In this document: in pieces, positions 20,377-32,691 of the stretch
How the letters are laid out: each line of letters opens with the position of its first letter
Numbering within the stretch: position 1 is the stretch's first letter
Assembly: GCA_039545275.1 (NCBI GenBank)
Contig: BCHS01000006.1
Coordinates: forward strand, 434,001-498,000
Direction of reading: 5' to 3'
Source of the DNA: Pseudomicrostroma phylloplanum
Taxonomy: Eukaryota > Basidiomycota > Exobasidiomycetes > Microstromatales
DNA length: 64,000 nt
Program-made: the position numbers and the translations under genes
Notes under the pieces: model-generated
Databases searched by the model: none
Told to the model about the DNA's origin: nothing
What the model saw: the letters and a program-made list of their open reading frames with translations, nothing else

Positions 20377-22665
20377 TTAATTCCAATCGAGCTCATCATC
20401 ATGTCCATCCGCCTGCTCTGTGGCTTCCCAGTCCTCATCGGTTCCCTGTCCTTCATCCTCTTTGTCACCCGAGAGGTCTCCTCCATTACTGCCACGCTCC
20501 ACCTCATAAGCTCCCCTCAGCTCCTCCACTCTCTCCAGCAACTCTTTCAATCCGTCTCTGCCCCCAATGCGTCCCTCTCCTTCTTCATTAGCGGCCTGAC
20601 CCGCCCCGCTCGCTCCCGTTCCACCAGGAGCAGTCAAGCCATAAGCAAAGAGGGGTGCGTGGGAACGGAGGGCAGTTGTGAGGATGCGATGGGCATGTTG
20701 AATATGCGAGAGTGAGGAAGGGGTGGTGCTCAGTGTGCTGAGCTGGGGCAGGGAGCGTGGTCGGGGTCGTTGTGTTGGTGCTGAAGCGGAGGGAGGGAAG
20801 GGCCGTCCGTCTGCGCTTAGGCCCTGCAGAATTCGTGGAAAGGAGGGGGGAACAGGTTGTGCGAGTGGAGCAAAGAAGCTGTACCATGATGAAGGGAGGG
20901 AGGCAGGAAGACTGCTTGAGAATATACTCAGTAACGAACGCCTTTGGGTCTTGCAGTACTCACCTGCGACCCCAAGGCTCCTCCATGCCCAACTTTCCTT
21001 CCCCGTTGCCCGTCAGGTACTCGTTCAAAGAAGCCTCTGTGATAGCCTTTGCTCCCTCTTGCTCGTCTCTCGCCACACTGTGCACAGCGTACGGTTTCAC
21101 AAAGGAGTTGCGCTTGCTCACGCCAGATCCAGCAAGCTTGCCGCTCCGACTCTTGCTGTACTGCAGCTCCACACTCCTTGCCCCCGAGTAGCTAGCCCAG
21201 TGCTGGACAATTGCCTTTGCCCCCGTACCAGCAACTTCTGCAGGGTCAAAACGCGCCATATGACGCTTGCGGTCCTCGTTCGGCCGAGGGTTATAGCCCC
21301 TTGCGGCTAGAAGTGCCTCGATCGGGTCGAAGCATTCTCGACTGGTAGAGGCTTGCAGAGGAGCTAGCAGTGGGGTGGGGAGACAGCCGCCCAAGCAGGC
21401 GATGGGTGTATCGCCTCGCCAAGTGAGGTGTGAAACAAGTGAAGAGGCAGATATTGGAGCGTCGCGTAGTCTGAGTCACGAAGGTCGGGCGGGTGTGAAG
21501 AGAGTTGAGCAAGTCTTGGCCAAGGGATGTCTTGCGTGGAATCTATCCCGACTTACCGCATACCTAGCGTCGCAGTCTCGAATTGGCTAGCGAGCAAGAC
21601 GCTGGCGTAGTCCTCGTCATTCTGGATCCGTACCCGTCTATCCTGACGAAGATGCTGAGTCCAAGCAGGGGTTGCTCCTCCCAGTGGCCACTCTGGTAGA
21701 GCAAGAGGCGTGTACAAAGAGGATGTTTCGGTAAGGAGCAAAAGGCAGAGAGACTCATTCATAGCTCTGATTCTGGCGAGTCGCTGTGATGTGGCAGCAT
21801 ACCGATTCAGGTTGCAGGTTCAGCAACTTCGGCAGTCTTTCTTCGAAAGCTCATAGATTCTCCCACTTACCAGCTCAGCCTCGTCTAGATCCCCTCCCTC
21901 CCTAGGCGCGACATCGCCGATTCCTTTGCCCCATCTCATGGCCCAAGTCAATCTGTCCAACTTCGGGTACTCGTCCGCCAATTCCTCAAGGTGCCAAGCT
22001 GAGAATCCGCCCCATGCGTCCGAAGATTGCAAGGCAACATTGAAGCCCTGAGGGTGGTCAGAGGCTTCGAGCAACGAGCGGAAGGATGTATCGAGGGTGT
22101 CGTTTTCCTGCAAGATGATGAAGGCAGAAGATCTGAGCTTGCCGAGACAATGGAGGCGGGATGACGGTGGTCCTTTATCGACTCACCCGATCCCACGCTT
22201 TTGCCCTCGCCCAGCCCTGCTCGAAGCTCTCGAAGACTTCTACTCCTTCGTAGGAAGCTGCCTCGCTACTTGAAGGCATGCTTTCCAGGGGTAGTCCGCC
22301 TGCTGCCATCACTGGCACCAATGAGCGCGGATGAGACTCGAAGACAAGTCTGCTTGACCATGGCTTGGTCCGTCTTTGGGTAGATGGGCGCGAAGACGAG
22401 GTGGCTCGACCTTGCACCGTGGAGGCTCCTGTGGAAGCAGACTTGGGAGCAGCTCCTTCGATGATATCGTCGTCACACTCTGCTGTCTCCTGCTCTTCAT
22501 CTGAAACCATGACAGCCTCCAACTCTTGCTCCCAATCCAGCTCCTGGCCCCTCCTCTCCTTTTTGGCAATGCGCTGAAAAGGTGTCTGCGGAACTCTGCC
22601 CTGGGTCCGCACAACTTGAGGCGCAGACAGCCAGCTGGAGGAACCTCCTGCAGTCATCTGATCTA

Positions 22666-22697
<32 letters not shown>

Positions 22698-22954
22698 GCG
22701 GCGTGGTGGTCAGACACCTCGTGCCTCCTCAGCCCCTCGAAGCCGCTCCTGACATCAAAGACGAGCCACCGTGGTGTGTACCTCTGGGCGCCCGTGCCAT
22801 CTATGCCCTCTTGCCAGGATACGTCGTGGTCGAGCAGTGGCTGTGGTGCATGGGGAGAATAGTCGAAGTACCCGGTCTGGGCATTGAAGTGATGGGTTGA
22901 GAAGTGGGCGGGGAGTGAGCCAAAGGAGAGGTGGATGAGCTCTCGGGTAGGCAT
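20377..22954 (-). CDS. DML1: Misato / Dml1 tubulin-like protein of mitochondrial inheritance
   Basis: Five exons (22954-22187, 22107-21871, 21783-21564, 21414-20964, 20728-20377) join in phase to 675 aa. The start TRELIHLSFGSLPAHFSTHH is the Misato signature, followed by DHDVSWQEG and YTPRWLVFDVRSGFEGLRR. Later blocks (WHLEELADEYPKLDRLTWAM, FDPIEALLAARGYNPRPNEDR) fit the C-terminal tubulin-like region. The family is needed for mitochondrial distribution and DNA inheritance, and in animals for cell division. An Asp run from a CGT/GTC repeat interrupts the N-terminal third. The C-terminal 80 residues are acidic. AKR1 lies upstream on the same strand, 267 bases away. Confidence 0.88.
22666..22693. 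repeat. CGT/GTC trinucleotide repeat in DML1
   Basis: About nine perfect units that encode a polyaspartate tract in the Dml1 protein on the minus strand. Confidence 0.85.
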
Positions 22955-23221
22955 GGTGACCGCAGTGTAGCCGGAAGGGTGAGTGACGATGGCCAGGGGA
23001 CAATCCTGAGGTGAGCAAAGACGCAGCAGCCATCGCCCGCCTAGAATTCCACTTCCGCCACTCCGCCCAGAGCACAGACCAAGTTCATTCCTTCGGTGGA
23101 GGCCAGACACACACACACGCACACGCAGCACAAGGGCTACCATTCAAGCCCACTACCACCACAAAGACGACGGCATCCAGGATCATACCGCAACGCATCA
23201 GGCCCAAGCTCGAACACTGGC

Positions 23222-26053
23222 TCAGTCCTGGTGAGACGCCTTGTCCGACTGGCTACTGGGGCTATGGCCCTGCAAGACGCCCTGGCCTCGCTCTGCCAGC
23301 GGGTGGCTCCCATCCTCGCCAGCCCTCGCCTCCTCCCAGCCGCCACTCGAGGACACACTCGTCCCAATTGCACCCTCTGCTTCGGCTGCTGCGTCGAAGA
23401 CTTCTTCGCGTCCTGAGCCCAAGGGTCCAACGCTCGCATGGCTCCTGCTCGAACTTCCTCCCCCGACCTCGAGGTCTTCCACGTCGCCCGTCAGGACCTC
23501 TTGATCTTCCTCGTTGCTCAATACAAGGCTCGAGAGGGGGCCAAAGCGGTCCTGTCGCTTCCTACGCCTCTGCCGCACAACTTGACGATGTCTGGCTGCA
23601 AACCCTTCTTCGGGAATGTCGTACAAGGATTCGTAGGTGATCCCGAGCTCGCGGCCTCGCGACCAGAAGTCTGCGATCAATAAGCGTGGAAGTTGTCAGC
23701 ACTCCAACACCTATAGGGTCAGCTGCGCACCAATCCCTCATGCGCGCCCACTCACCTAAGCAATTAGTACGGACACCCAAATCGAAGGGGTTGCCCGCCT
23801 TGTTCGCTCTGCGCAATCCCTCGCCAGCCTTGCCCTTGGTATAGAGATCGAGCCCGACAATGCTCAGAAGCCAGTTGCCTGCCTTCTTGGCCGCGACCAA
23901 AGGCGACCCATGCTGATGGCCATGGTGAGGACCCACGTCGCTCTTCGAACGTTGCTCATCTGCTACGGCAAGTCCCTCGCCCCGAGGTGTTGTGCCATCC
24001 GCCGATACATCCGTCTGGCCTGCTCCAGCGCCATCTTGACCTGACATCATCGCCTCTCTTTGCCTCATGAAGTTTTCTTGACTGGCCATACTGCTTCCGC
24101 CTCGCCCTCCCATGAAGCCGTACCTGCCTAGGTTGCTGACCTCCAGGGTGGTCATTTGCCTGGCCACCTGCCAGACGTGAGCAATCAACAGGATGCTCAC
24201 CCACGTCAATTGAAGAGACGCCCAGAGTGAAATGCTGAGGGTGAAGGAGTCGTACGCCGTCGCAGCGGAGAGGGGAGTCGGGAACAGAGGCTCCAGAGCG
24301 GGGGGCATCAGAACTGGCGCATTGAGATCGTAGTAATGATACGTCAAGAGGTCGAAGCTGATGATGCCTGTCGTAAGACTTGCCAGGAACAGTAGGAAGT
24401 AGCCGTGGTTTCGAACTCCGACGCAGTTGGCTACCCAGGGGCAGTGGTGGTCGAAGCGGGCAACGCAGCGCTTGCATTGCCTGCAATGCCTGCTCCTCAA
24501 GGGTCTGCGTGCTAGACAGTCGACGCAGAAGTTGATGCCGTTCAATCTTCCTTCGTCTGCCAATTGATGAATCAGAGATCGCCGGGCTGTCTCTGACTTG
24601 GGCAAGAGTGAGTAGCCAGGAGAGAGTGTGGCGGAGAGGTATAGCGTGGAAAGACACAAGGCCCAGGAGAGAAAGAAGAGGAAGTTCGCAATGCCGTGAC
24701 CAGGGGTATCTGCGTAAATTGAATGTTGCGTAAGATCAGTCTCAGAACCTATCACTTCGCATGCTTCGTCTACGCACAGGAGACCAGTGTTCTTGCCCAG
24801 TTGTATCCGACTAGTATTACGCTGCTGCCCACAACGCCAAGGGCGTATTTGCTCGTCTTCACTGCATCTGCTTGCAGCGGGTCTAGAATTACCTTGGCTA
24901 TCACATGATGCATCGCCGCAAACGCTGCCAACGAGAGGGGCACCGCAGAGTACCATGGAAAGAGACCGTAGATTGTGAAGACGGCGTAAAGAGTAGGAAG
25001 AGGCAGAATGAGAATTGCTACGTCGCTGTTCCGCTGCGAGAGTTGGAAAAGGGGCGCAAGGTCAGCTCGTTCACAGTCGCTGCGCTTTGTCTTTCGGAGC
25101 CTGTCCCTCACCTCGCTCAGTGGACTCTTCTTTTTCCGGCCATCCTCTTCGAGACCGCAGTCCATACAAGCCTTTGCATAGCTGGGATGGCTCTTCAAAT
25201 CTATGCTCATGTCTCTCGGCGTCTTGCCAGTTGCCTCTTTTGCCTCACAGTCTGCTCCCGCTTCTAGCAATTTACGTATGCACAGCCTGTTGCCTTTGAC
25301 CACTGCCCAGTGCAGAGGACTCAGGCCTGCCTCGTCTGCTGCATGGATGTCCGCCCCGTAGGAGAGTAGGAGTGAAAGAGAGATTGCGTCTCCTTGATAA
25401 GCTGCCCACATCAAGGGAGTGTGACCCTGAGCATCGGAACTGTTCAGCTGCCTTTGGCTGCCCGTACAGAAGGCCGGCTGGCTCAGGACGAGCAGCAAGG
25501 GCATGACGGCGCTGGAGTGTACGGTGAGATGGAGGGTATTGAAGCCTTGTGAATCGCACAGCGTTGGATCTGCACCTCGTTGCAAGAGGAGATGCATCAC
25601 TGCCAGGTGGCCGTTACGAGCTGCCCACTGCAGGGGCGTTGCGTTGAGGTCACCACCTCGAGCGTCTACCTCTGCTCCTCTTTCTACGAGTAGAGCGCAT
25701 ATCGATGTATGAGCATTGATGGCGGCCCAATGCAACGGCGTGACATCATCTTCATCGCGATCGCCCGGCGAAGCAGTACCAGCAGTGTCGAGGAGGTGTG
25801 AAAGCGTTGCGACGTCTCCCCGTTGAGCTGCCGAGTGAATGGTTAGCGGAGCAGGGGTGAGAGGCGTCTCGGGTCGAGCAGAAACGTCTGGCGGATTCTT
25901 GCCACTGTCTTGGTGCCTATATCCAGGCCCCCCGTTGCGACTGATGGTCTCCAGGGATGCATTGGGTGACGAGGCCGAGGCAGTGGAAGTCTCGCTGCGA
26001 CTCTGAGGAGGTTGGGGGGCGGATGCAGACGCAGAGTGCGACGGCTGCACCAT
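23222..26053 (-). CDS. AKR1: Ankyrin-repeat DHHC palmitoyltransferase Akr1
   Basis: Three exons (26053-24778, 24709-23756, 23670-23222) join in phase to 892 aa. A disordered N-terminus is followed by six or so ankyrin repeats (about 75-310, with [20 protein letters not shown] and [20 protein letters not shown]). Next come membrane segments, a cysteine-rich [21 protein letters not shown] block, and the catalytic DHHC with Cys515 ([13 protein letters not shown]). Akr1/HIP14 enzymes transfer palmitate to proteins such as casein kinases and trafficking factors in the Golgi. Budding yeast Akr1 has DHYC, whereas this copy has the canonical DHHC. A conserved [13 protein letters not shown] segment spans the second splice junction, which supports it. 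The tail is acidic and Ser-rich. Confidence 0.95.
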
Positions 26054-26387
26054 CTTGAAGGTAGGTGGGGAGCAGGGGCAGTGGAGGGTTGTATGAGCGG
26101 CTCAAGGAGCTCCTGTCATCGAGGCAGAGGTGCGGGTGGTGAGGGCGATGAGTCAGAGGAGGCCTGGGCAGGCGAGGCGATGGATACGATGGGATAGGAT
26201 GGGATAGGATCCGATCCGATGGACAACCAACACCTCGCTTCCTGCCTTGGCCAAGCCAGACGACGTGCGCCCCGCTGCACCGGGCCAAGTCACGCACGCG
26301 GAGGCTGAGCCAAAACTTCGGATAAGGGTCCCCGCCATCCACTGCTCCCTTTACTCACTCGACACAGCACACCCACCCAGCCCCACC
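26054..26387. promoter_or_regulatory. Divergent AKR1 / FAF1 promoter region
   Basis: 334 bases between divergent ATGs. It holds a short direct repeat of GATGGGATAG followed by GATCCGATCCGATGG at about 26187-26222. The last 40 bases before the FAF1 ATG are C/A-rich (CACACCCACCCAG). Confidence 0.45.
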
Positions 26388-27586
26388 ATGACCAAGACAA
26401 AGTCACTACAGGCTCACAGGCTCGCGTCCACTCGCCTCCGGTCCTCGCAGTCTCCTCCTTCTTCTCCACCCTCCCAAAGGCAGGCAGATCTCGCCGCCCT
26501 TGAAGCCCACTTCCTCGCCTCCTTTGCAGGCGCCGACTTTGAGCAGCAGCGCAGGCAGGGAATCAAGAATGGCAAGAAGAGGGCACAAGAAGCAAGCGTT
26601 GCGGAAGTCCATCACGGCGTCAAGGAGGTTGGGTCATTCCAGCAAGGCAAGTCGACGGCAACGACGTCTATCCCTCAGCCGCCTCGCCGCCAGCCCGTGA
26701 CCGTCGTCTTCGATGAAGGTGGCTCGGGGGCAGGAGGAAAAGGGCAAGATTTTGAAGATACAGCCGTGGATGCCAAGAAGAATTGGAAGCAGTTCATGGT
26801 GAGAGTCGCTAGGTGCTCTTGCGGCGAGGGAATCTGCAGCTGATCCTTGTTCGCTTCGATGTCATGTAGAATTCCAAGACGGAAAACACGGGCCCGGATA
26901 CCTTCAGCAGTGCTTCTGAATTCATCCGCGAAAGAAACGCTACCAAGCAACAAAAGAAGCGAGATGCAGAAGCTACAGCGGAAGAAGGGTCCGAGGACGA
27001 AGCGGCTCAGGTGACCAACGATCGTCAATTGAGCCACCTCCTTAACACTACCCTCTTCGCACGAGGTGGAACAAGGGGAGTGGGAGCCTCCGGCAGCAAG
27101 GACAAGCCAGACCTCTCCTCCCATGATACACTCGCTCGTATCCTCGAACTCTCTTCTTCTTCGCAAGCACGCAAAGGCCAGGTGTTTGGTAGAGGACAAG
27201 GCGCAAAGGCCCTCAAAGCTTCGCAACTGAAGAGTATGCCCGTCAAGATCCGAGAGGGCATCCGATCTGCGGCCGGGAATCGAGCCGACAAGGAAGTGGA
27301 ACGCAACAAAGAGATGGGTCTGCTGACTGATGCCTACTCGCGAAAGCTGTTAGGCAGACAGTACGAGGATGAGACGATGACCGGCAAGAAGCGCGAGAAG
27401 AGGGACAGGGTCAGAGGCTTGGGCATGGGTGTGGGCAAGTTCAAGGGAGGCATCCTGAAGCTGAGCCAGGAGGAAGTGAGCAGGATGACGGGTGAAGGGA
27501 GGGAGCGGTCCAGGGGAGGGTCATCTCGTGGCGGCAGAGGCGGGGGTAGGGGAGGTGGATCAGACAAGCGTAGACGGATAAAGTGA
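26388..27586 (+). CDS. FAF1: Faf1-like 40S ribosomal (SSU processome) assembly factor
   Basis: Two exons, 26388-26798 and 26870-27586, phase 0, give 375 aa. The start is the ATG in CCACCATG. The protein is basic with a Gly/Arg-rich tail (SRGGRGGGRGGG) typical of nucleolar proteins. Blocks resembling yeast Faf1 and human C1orf131 as I recall them are LEAHFLASF near the start, DRQLSHLLN, the strongest match KSMPVKIREGIRSAAGNR, and the end segment VGKFKGGILKLSQEEVSRMTG. Faf1 binds Krr1 and is required for pre-18S rRNA processing. The stop codon is 68 nt before the CDC23 ATG on the same strand. The match is from memory of family motifs, so it is less certain than the catalytic enzymes here. Confidence 0.75.
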
Positions 27587-27654
27587 AGCAGACGTCCTGT
27601 TTACGATGCCTTTGTCAGCTTCATCGTGGCTGTCCCCGCCGCAGTCCACGCCCA

Positions 27655-30600
27655 ATGACCATGGCGTCCTCACCACCGGGCAGGCTTGCACTTCGCCTTG
27701 CCTCTTCCGTTGATGCAGTTGAGCGGAGCCAAGGCGCGTCGCCTGGCTCGGGAGCGAGGGAGACCAACACCTCTGCGTGTTCCGCTTCTCTGCTCCCAAA
27801 TCTCCCAGTCAATTCTCGTATCCCCGCCTCGCCCATTGTCCCCGTGATGGGACCTGCTTCTCCACCACCTCCTCTACGCCTCCATGCAGGCCCAGAGAAA
27901 GCCCGCCGGCTTGACCCCGATGTGCTGCCCACTCACGATACCTCGCCTGACTACGCCCGCCGCTCCCTGCTCTCAGCCGCACACCAGCTGAAGACAAGAG
28001 GGCTGGACAATGCTGCCCTCTGGGCGCTGGAGCTGGTGAGCTGCCTATCAAATGATGGCAACAAGGCTGTGCGACCGTCCTCGAGCAGAGGCGGCCACTG
28101 TTATCAGGAGCAAGGCAGATTCGAGGTGAGAGGCGATGCCTCAACTCACCATGGCGCGGACAGCTCCCTCTCCTGGCCAGGACCTTTTGCCCCGACTAGT
28201 ACGCCGGCTCGACCATCCTCTTCGAGGCAGGAAAGCCTTCAAGAGAGCTCTGCCAATGCATACCCCATGCAGTCCACTCCCTTTTTGGGCGCAGCAGGGG
28301 GCTTAGCCAGTCACCCTATCATGATTTCCTGCCCCTCCTCCAGCCCTCTACCAGTCTCTTCTCCCCGGCGCAGCGGAGACGGTAGAAGCCGCAAGCTGGG
28401 AGTCCGCAAGAGCCCCTCGCCCTCAGAGGAGTCAATGGGAAAGGAGGACGCTTCCACTTCGGCTTCCGGGCGGTTTCCACCACCCTTTCGGCAGCCACCC
28501 AGCCCACTTGCTACAGTGAGCTTGAGTGCGAGCACTGATCAGCCGACCAAGAGCATAGAGGTGTTGCGCCCTGACAGGGATGAAAGTATGCTCGCTGATG
28601 GCGAAGCGGGAGGAACGGAGAACAGGGGAGCAAGCCATTCCGCCCATGTACACTTTGCAGAAGGCGGAGGGGACAACAGCAACAGCAATGTCTCTAAGCT
28701 AGACATTTTCGAAGCATCCGGAGACCCGGCTCAAGACAGCGGGGCGATGGACGATGCGGCGTCCCACTTGGCGATGAGCTATTTCCGGACGGGCCAGCTG
28801 GAGCGGTGCAAATGGATATTGGAGAGGAGAAGAGAGGAACTGAGAAGAACGCAGGGGGCCGACGAAGATGACGAGGCGAAGTTTCTGAGAGGTTACGTCT
28901 CCATGCTGGTGAGTTCAATGAGGTTCCCCTGACAGGTAGCTCAAATGTCCGAGCTCTGACGCAACTTGCATGGTCGTCTGCCAGATCGTCGAGCGAACTT
29001 GTGGAGCAGCCAATTCCCTCCAGAAGGCCCCGACGGTTGGCTCGACCCTGCGTCAGTCGCTGGTGCCTCTCCTCAGAGACCTGATCAATCCCTCAGACCC
29101 CTTCCTCCTACTGCTCAAGGGTATCATCTTGCGCAAGTTATGCAAGCGCCTCGAAGCCATGGATTGCTTCATCCGGTCCCTTTTGCTTTTTCCTTACAAC
29201 TGGACTACTTGGCTTGAGCTGAACGGTGTCATCGAGACTTCGGCGGCAGAACTGGAAGAGATCCTACCTTTGCTGCCGAAAAGCTTCATGAGGTTGTTCT
29301 TTGTGGAACATCATTACCGGCAGGCGGAAGCGAGCAGGGATCCAGAGAGCAACGCTCTGAGAGTCGAGAGGTTGTTGAACATCTTTCCTCGTAACGCTGG
29401 TCTGTGGATCTCGCTCGCTGTCGGAAGGTACATGCAGCAAGGTCAGTCGTCGAGCGAATGTCTTTGTAGAGGAGATTGGCAAGCAGATTGCGAGCCTCTC
29501 TAGCGATCTTCAGAGACTGACACAACTTCTATGCCCGCCGCTGCAGAATTTGACCTGTCCATCGAAGCATTCCAGCAAGCCTTCGATCTAGATCCGTACC
29601 GCCTAGAAGGCCTAGCTGACTACTCCAACGCCCTCTTCCTTCTGGACAAGGGCGATCACTTAGCTCACCTGGCGCATACGACCAGCGAATGGGGCGCCGA
29701 GACGGCCGAAGTCTGCTGCGTGGTGGGCAACCACTTCTACTATCAGTCCGACCATACGAGGGCCATCGAGGCCTTCAAACGCGCCATCCGTCTTGACCCC
29801 ACGTGTATAGCGGCATGGATCCTGCTCGGCCATACCTTCTTGGAGATCAAGAATTCTGGAGCGGCAGGGGAAATGTATCGACGGGCTATCGACCTCAATC
29901 CGCGCGATTACCGTCCGTGGCACGGTCTGGGCAAGGTATACGAGCTGCTCGACTCGCACACCTTTGCTACGCACTATTACCTCAAAGCAGCAGGCATCGC
30001 GCCATTCACAGGGACTATTTGGCAGAGCTTGGCTATGACGTATGGAAAGCTGAAAAAACATAGAGAGGCGATCAGTGCCTATCGGCGGTACCTCAGTTGC
30101 GAGCAAGACCTAGGCGCGCAACTTGCAACGATGAAGGACATCTTACTTCATCTCCAAGCTCTACAAGACTCGAGACTCAGCACGAGTCATATGGGCGAGC
30201 AAGGGGAAGAAGACGCTGATGTCGGCGCTCCTCCTCCTGCCCTTGCTGCTCCTGCTTCTGGTCGGGCTAGCGGAAGAGCAGCAGAAGACGAAGCCGACGT
30301 TCTAGCCTGGCACCAACGCGCTGTACAGCTCCTGTTCCACGAGTATGAACGCTCCCTCCACCAGGTTGGCGATGGCCTCCAGGAAGAGGGGCGGCTCAGC
30401 GCCACGGAGGCTCAAGTCCAAGCAGATGTAGGCAATCTCGACGTGCAGACTTGGGGCGAATCTGTCCTCCTCACTGCCAAAGTGGAAGCAGGTCTGAGCG
30501 CGACTTTCGACCCGTTGCCTCAGCCTTCTACAGACGACGGTGACTCTTCATACCCACCGCGAGAGAGTCAGGTAAAGGCGCACCCCACCCGGAATGTAGT

Positions 30601-30745
30601 CCTCTCGCTCCGCTATCTGGACTGGCTCTTGAGCGCCGCGGACAGGTCCCCCGAGGTAGGATCTGATTGGCCTGCTTGGAGAAGTCAGGCTGCCGCCCTC
30701 AGGGAGCTTTTGATGCCTTATGCTCGGACGAGTGGGGCAACTTGA
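27655..30745 (+). CDS. CDC23: Anaphase-promoting complex subunit Cdc23 (APC8), TPR protein
   Basis: Three exons (27655-28908, 28985-29441, 29547-30745) give 969 aa. The first ATG in frame is 27655, with another at 27661. The C-terminal half carries consecutive TPRs, including NHFYYQSDHTRAIEAFKRAI, AWILLGHTFLEIKNSGAAGE and PWHGLGKVYELLDSHTFATH, in the order seen in Cdc23. The preceding LLNIFPRNAGLWISLAVGRY also fits. Cdc23 is a scaffold subunit of the ubiquitin ligase that drives anaphase. At 969 aa it is about 50% longer than yeast and human homologues (about 600), because a Ser/Pro-rich, TPR-free insert (about residues 135-370) splits the N-terminal helical region. Part of that insert could be an unrecognised intron starting near 28036, but the frame is open throughout. 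Confidence 0.9.
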
Positions 30746-31434
30746 GGACGCGAGAGGGAAGAACGAGTGAAGAGCGCGATGCCGGTGTGGGCAAGTCCCT
30801 CTGTCGATGTCGTTACGAAGGGTGGAAGACAAAGCGAGATGCTTGCACATTCTCGTTCCTCTTCCCCCTCTGTCAGCTCCTGTACACTTTTGTCATCTTT
30901 CTCCCTGGACACTCTGAAACTACAAGTGGGACGACGATCGTCTGATTTCCCTTTCATTTTTCAAGCTGCGCACAGCGTTATTCTCCCATCCGAAAGTGTG
31001 TGTGGGTCGACGTATGATCAGCACACCTGTACGAGCCAGCTGGATAGAGGCGACTATGACGAGCATCTGCGGTCTTGGGTGGGCAGAGCAAGCGTAAACT
31101 GTTTGGGAGGCACGGCTGAGTGAAGTTGACGGACAGACACGGATAGTAGAAGGAGGGAAGCGGGAGAAAGCGCAGCGACAAGAAGGTCGAGTGAGTAAGG
31201 ACTGAGTCGCACGCAAAGGCAGAATCGATAGTCGTGAATTAGCCGGTGACAAACAGGGGTGCCGAGGCGAGCAAGGGCGGGCAAACTTGCAAACATCTGG
31301 ACCTTTCGGTAGCATTGAAATACAGTGTCTCTGAAGGGGCGCAAGGGAGCGAGAGAGTGGGAGCTTCTTCGGTGTCTTTTAGTCTTGCGAGTCTGCAAGC
31401 GCACGCCGTACCTAAGCCTCATAGCAGCAGCGGC
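30746..31434. other. Convergent intergenic region
   Basis: 689 bases between the stops of CDC23 and the membrane protein gene. Open frames here are short and featureless. I see nothing beyond probable 3' UTRs. Confidence 0.5.
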
Positions 31435-32645
31435 TCATAGCAGTGGCGCACGGGAGTCGTCTTCGTCCGCCGCCTCGAGATTCGTCCGACAGGCAGTGGG
31501 GTCGTGAGAGCGAGGAGCGTTCGGCGAGCGATGCGAGCCATCCCTCTGAATGTGTGGGCGACGGGCTTGAGTATGGTGATACGTCGAATCATCAGGGGAG
31601 GCAAAGGGATCGAGGGAGATGGCTGAGGTCGAGGAGCTGACGTCCGGCGCAGCCGCCACTGACTCGCCTCGACCGGACCTTGAAGTGGCACGACGGGCTA
31701 CGTTGCTCATTGTGACCGACGATGCCACCTCGGCTGCGGGAGCCCTGGCCGGTAGGTGGATGTTGACGAGATCGAGGGTGGAGTAAGGACGCGAAGGACC
31801 AGAAGGAAAGTAATGCAGTACCGTTGCTGGGCTATTCACCGCAGTGTCCGGTTCGTCTTGCTCACCGATCGTTGTGAGACGATGATCTTCGTGATAGCTC
31901 TCCTCTGCATCATCTCTGTATCTCTCCTGTGTCATTTCGTGGTATTGATGTTGTCCGTTTGCTGTTGTGGTCAAATTGCGCAAGCCCATTCCTGGCTCGT
32001 AGCTCGGCAGGCCCTTGATCTCCTCTTCACTCTTGCCATAAGTGGGTAGATCTTCTTCTCCTTCCTCTCTCCTGCGACTAGTTGGGCCCGCCCTTCTGCG
32101 TCCCCTGAACATGGAGAAGGCACCGTCAATGGGGCTCGGACCTGGCGAATTGAATCCCGGCGGTTCTCCCATGCTCAGACCTGGAACGAGTGAGGTCATG
32201 TAGCTCCACCCGCCCCTAGGACTGTTTCGGTATTGGCCGTCCCAGGTTGCAATTGGAATCGATCTCCGGTCTGCGACCCTTCCGCCGTGTGTGTGATCGA
32301 GGGAAAGAGCACCACCTTCGCCCTGTAAGCCTCGCCTGCGATTCTCCTTGCGTCTGTGCCAGGCCAATGCGGCCAAAATGGCGACAAAGAGACCAACGAG
32401 GCCGCCTAAGAAGCCGGCTACGATGGTCACGGCGTGGCTGGGACCGGACGGTGAAGGTGCTTGATCTCCATGATGAGAAGAGGGACTTGAGCCTTCGTCG
32501 TCGGAATCTGTGCCTACAGCGAGGCAAGAGGTATTGTTGAGAACGCCTGCAATGACATTGGACCTGGCGAGGGAATGGGCAAGGATGGTATCGTCCGCGC
32601 CTTCGGCATCACTATCGTCTTTGGTGGCCCTCCTCTCCTTATTGG

Positions 32646-32691
<46 letters not shown>

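Noticed and set aside
23956..24657. 233-residue minus-strand frame inside AKR1
   Set aside because: It is a shifted frame over the DHHC exon, whose own frame carries the catalytic motif.
25050..25110. Possible intron in AKR1 after SPLSE (GTGAGG ... GAACGAG)
   Set aside because: It would be 46 nt and break the reading phase. The continuous frame gives a sensible link to the next membrane segment.
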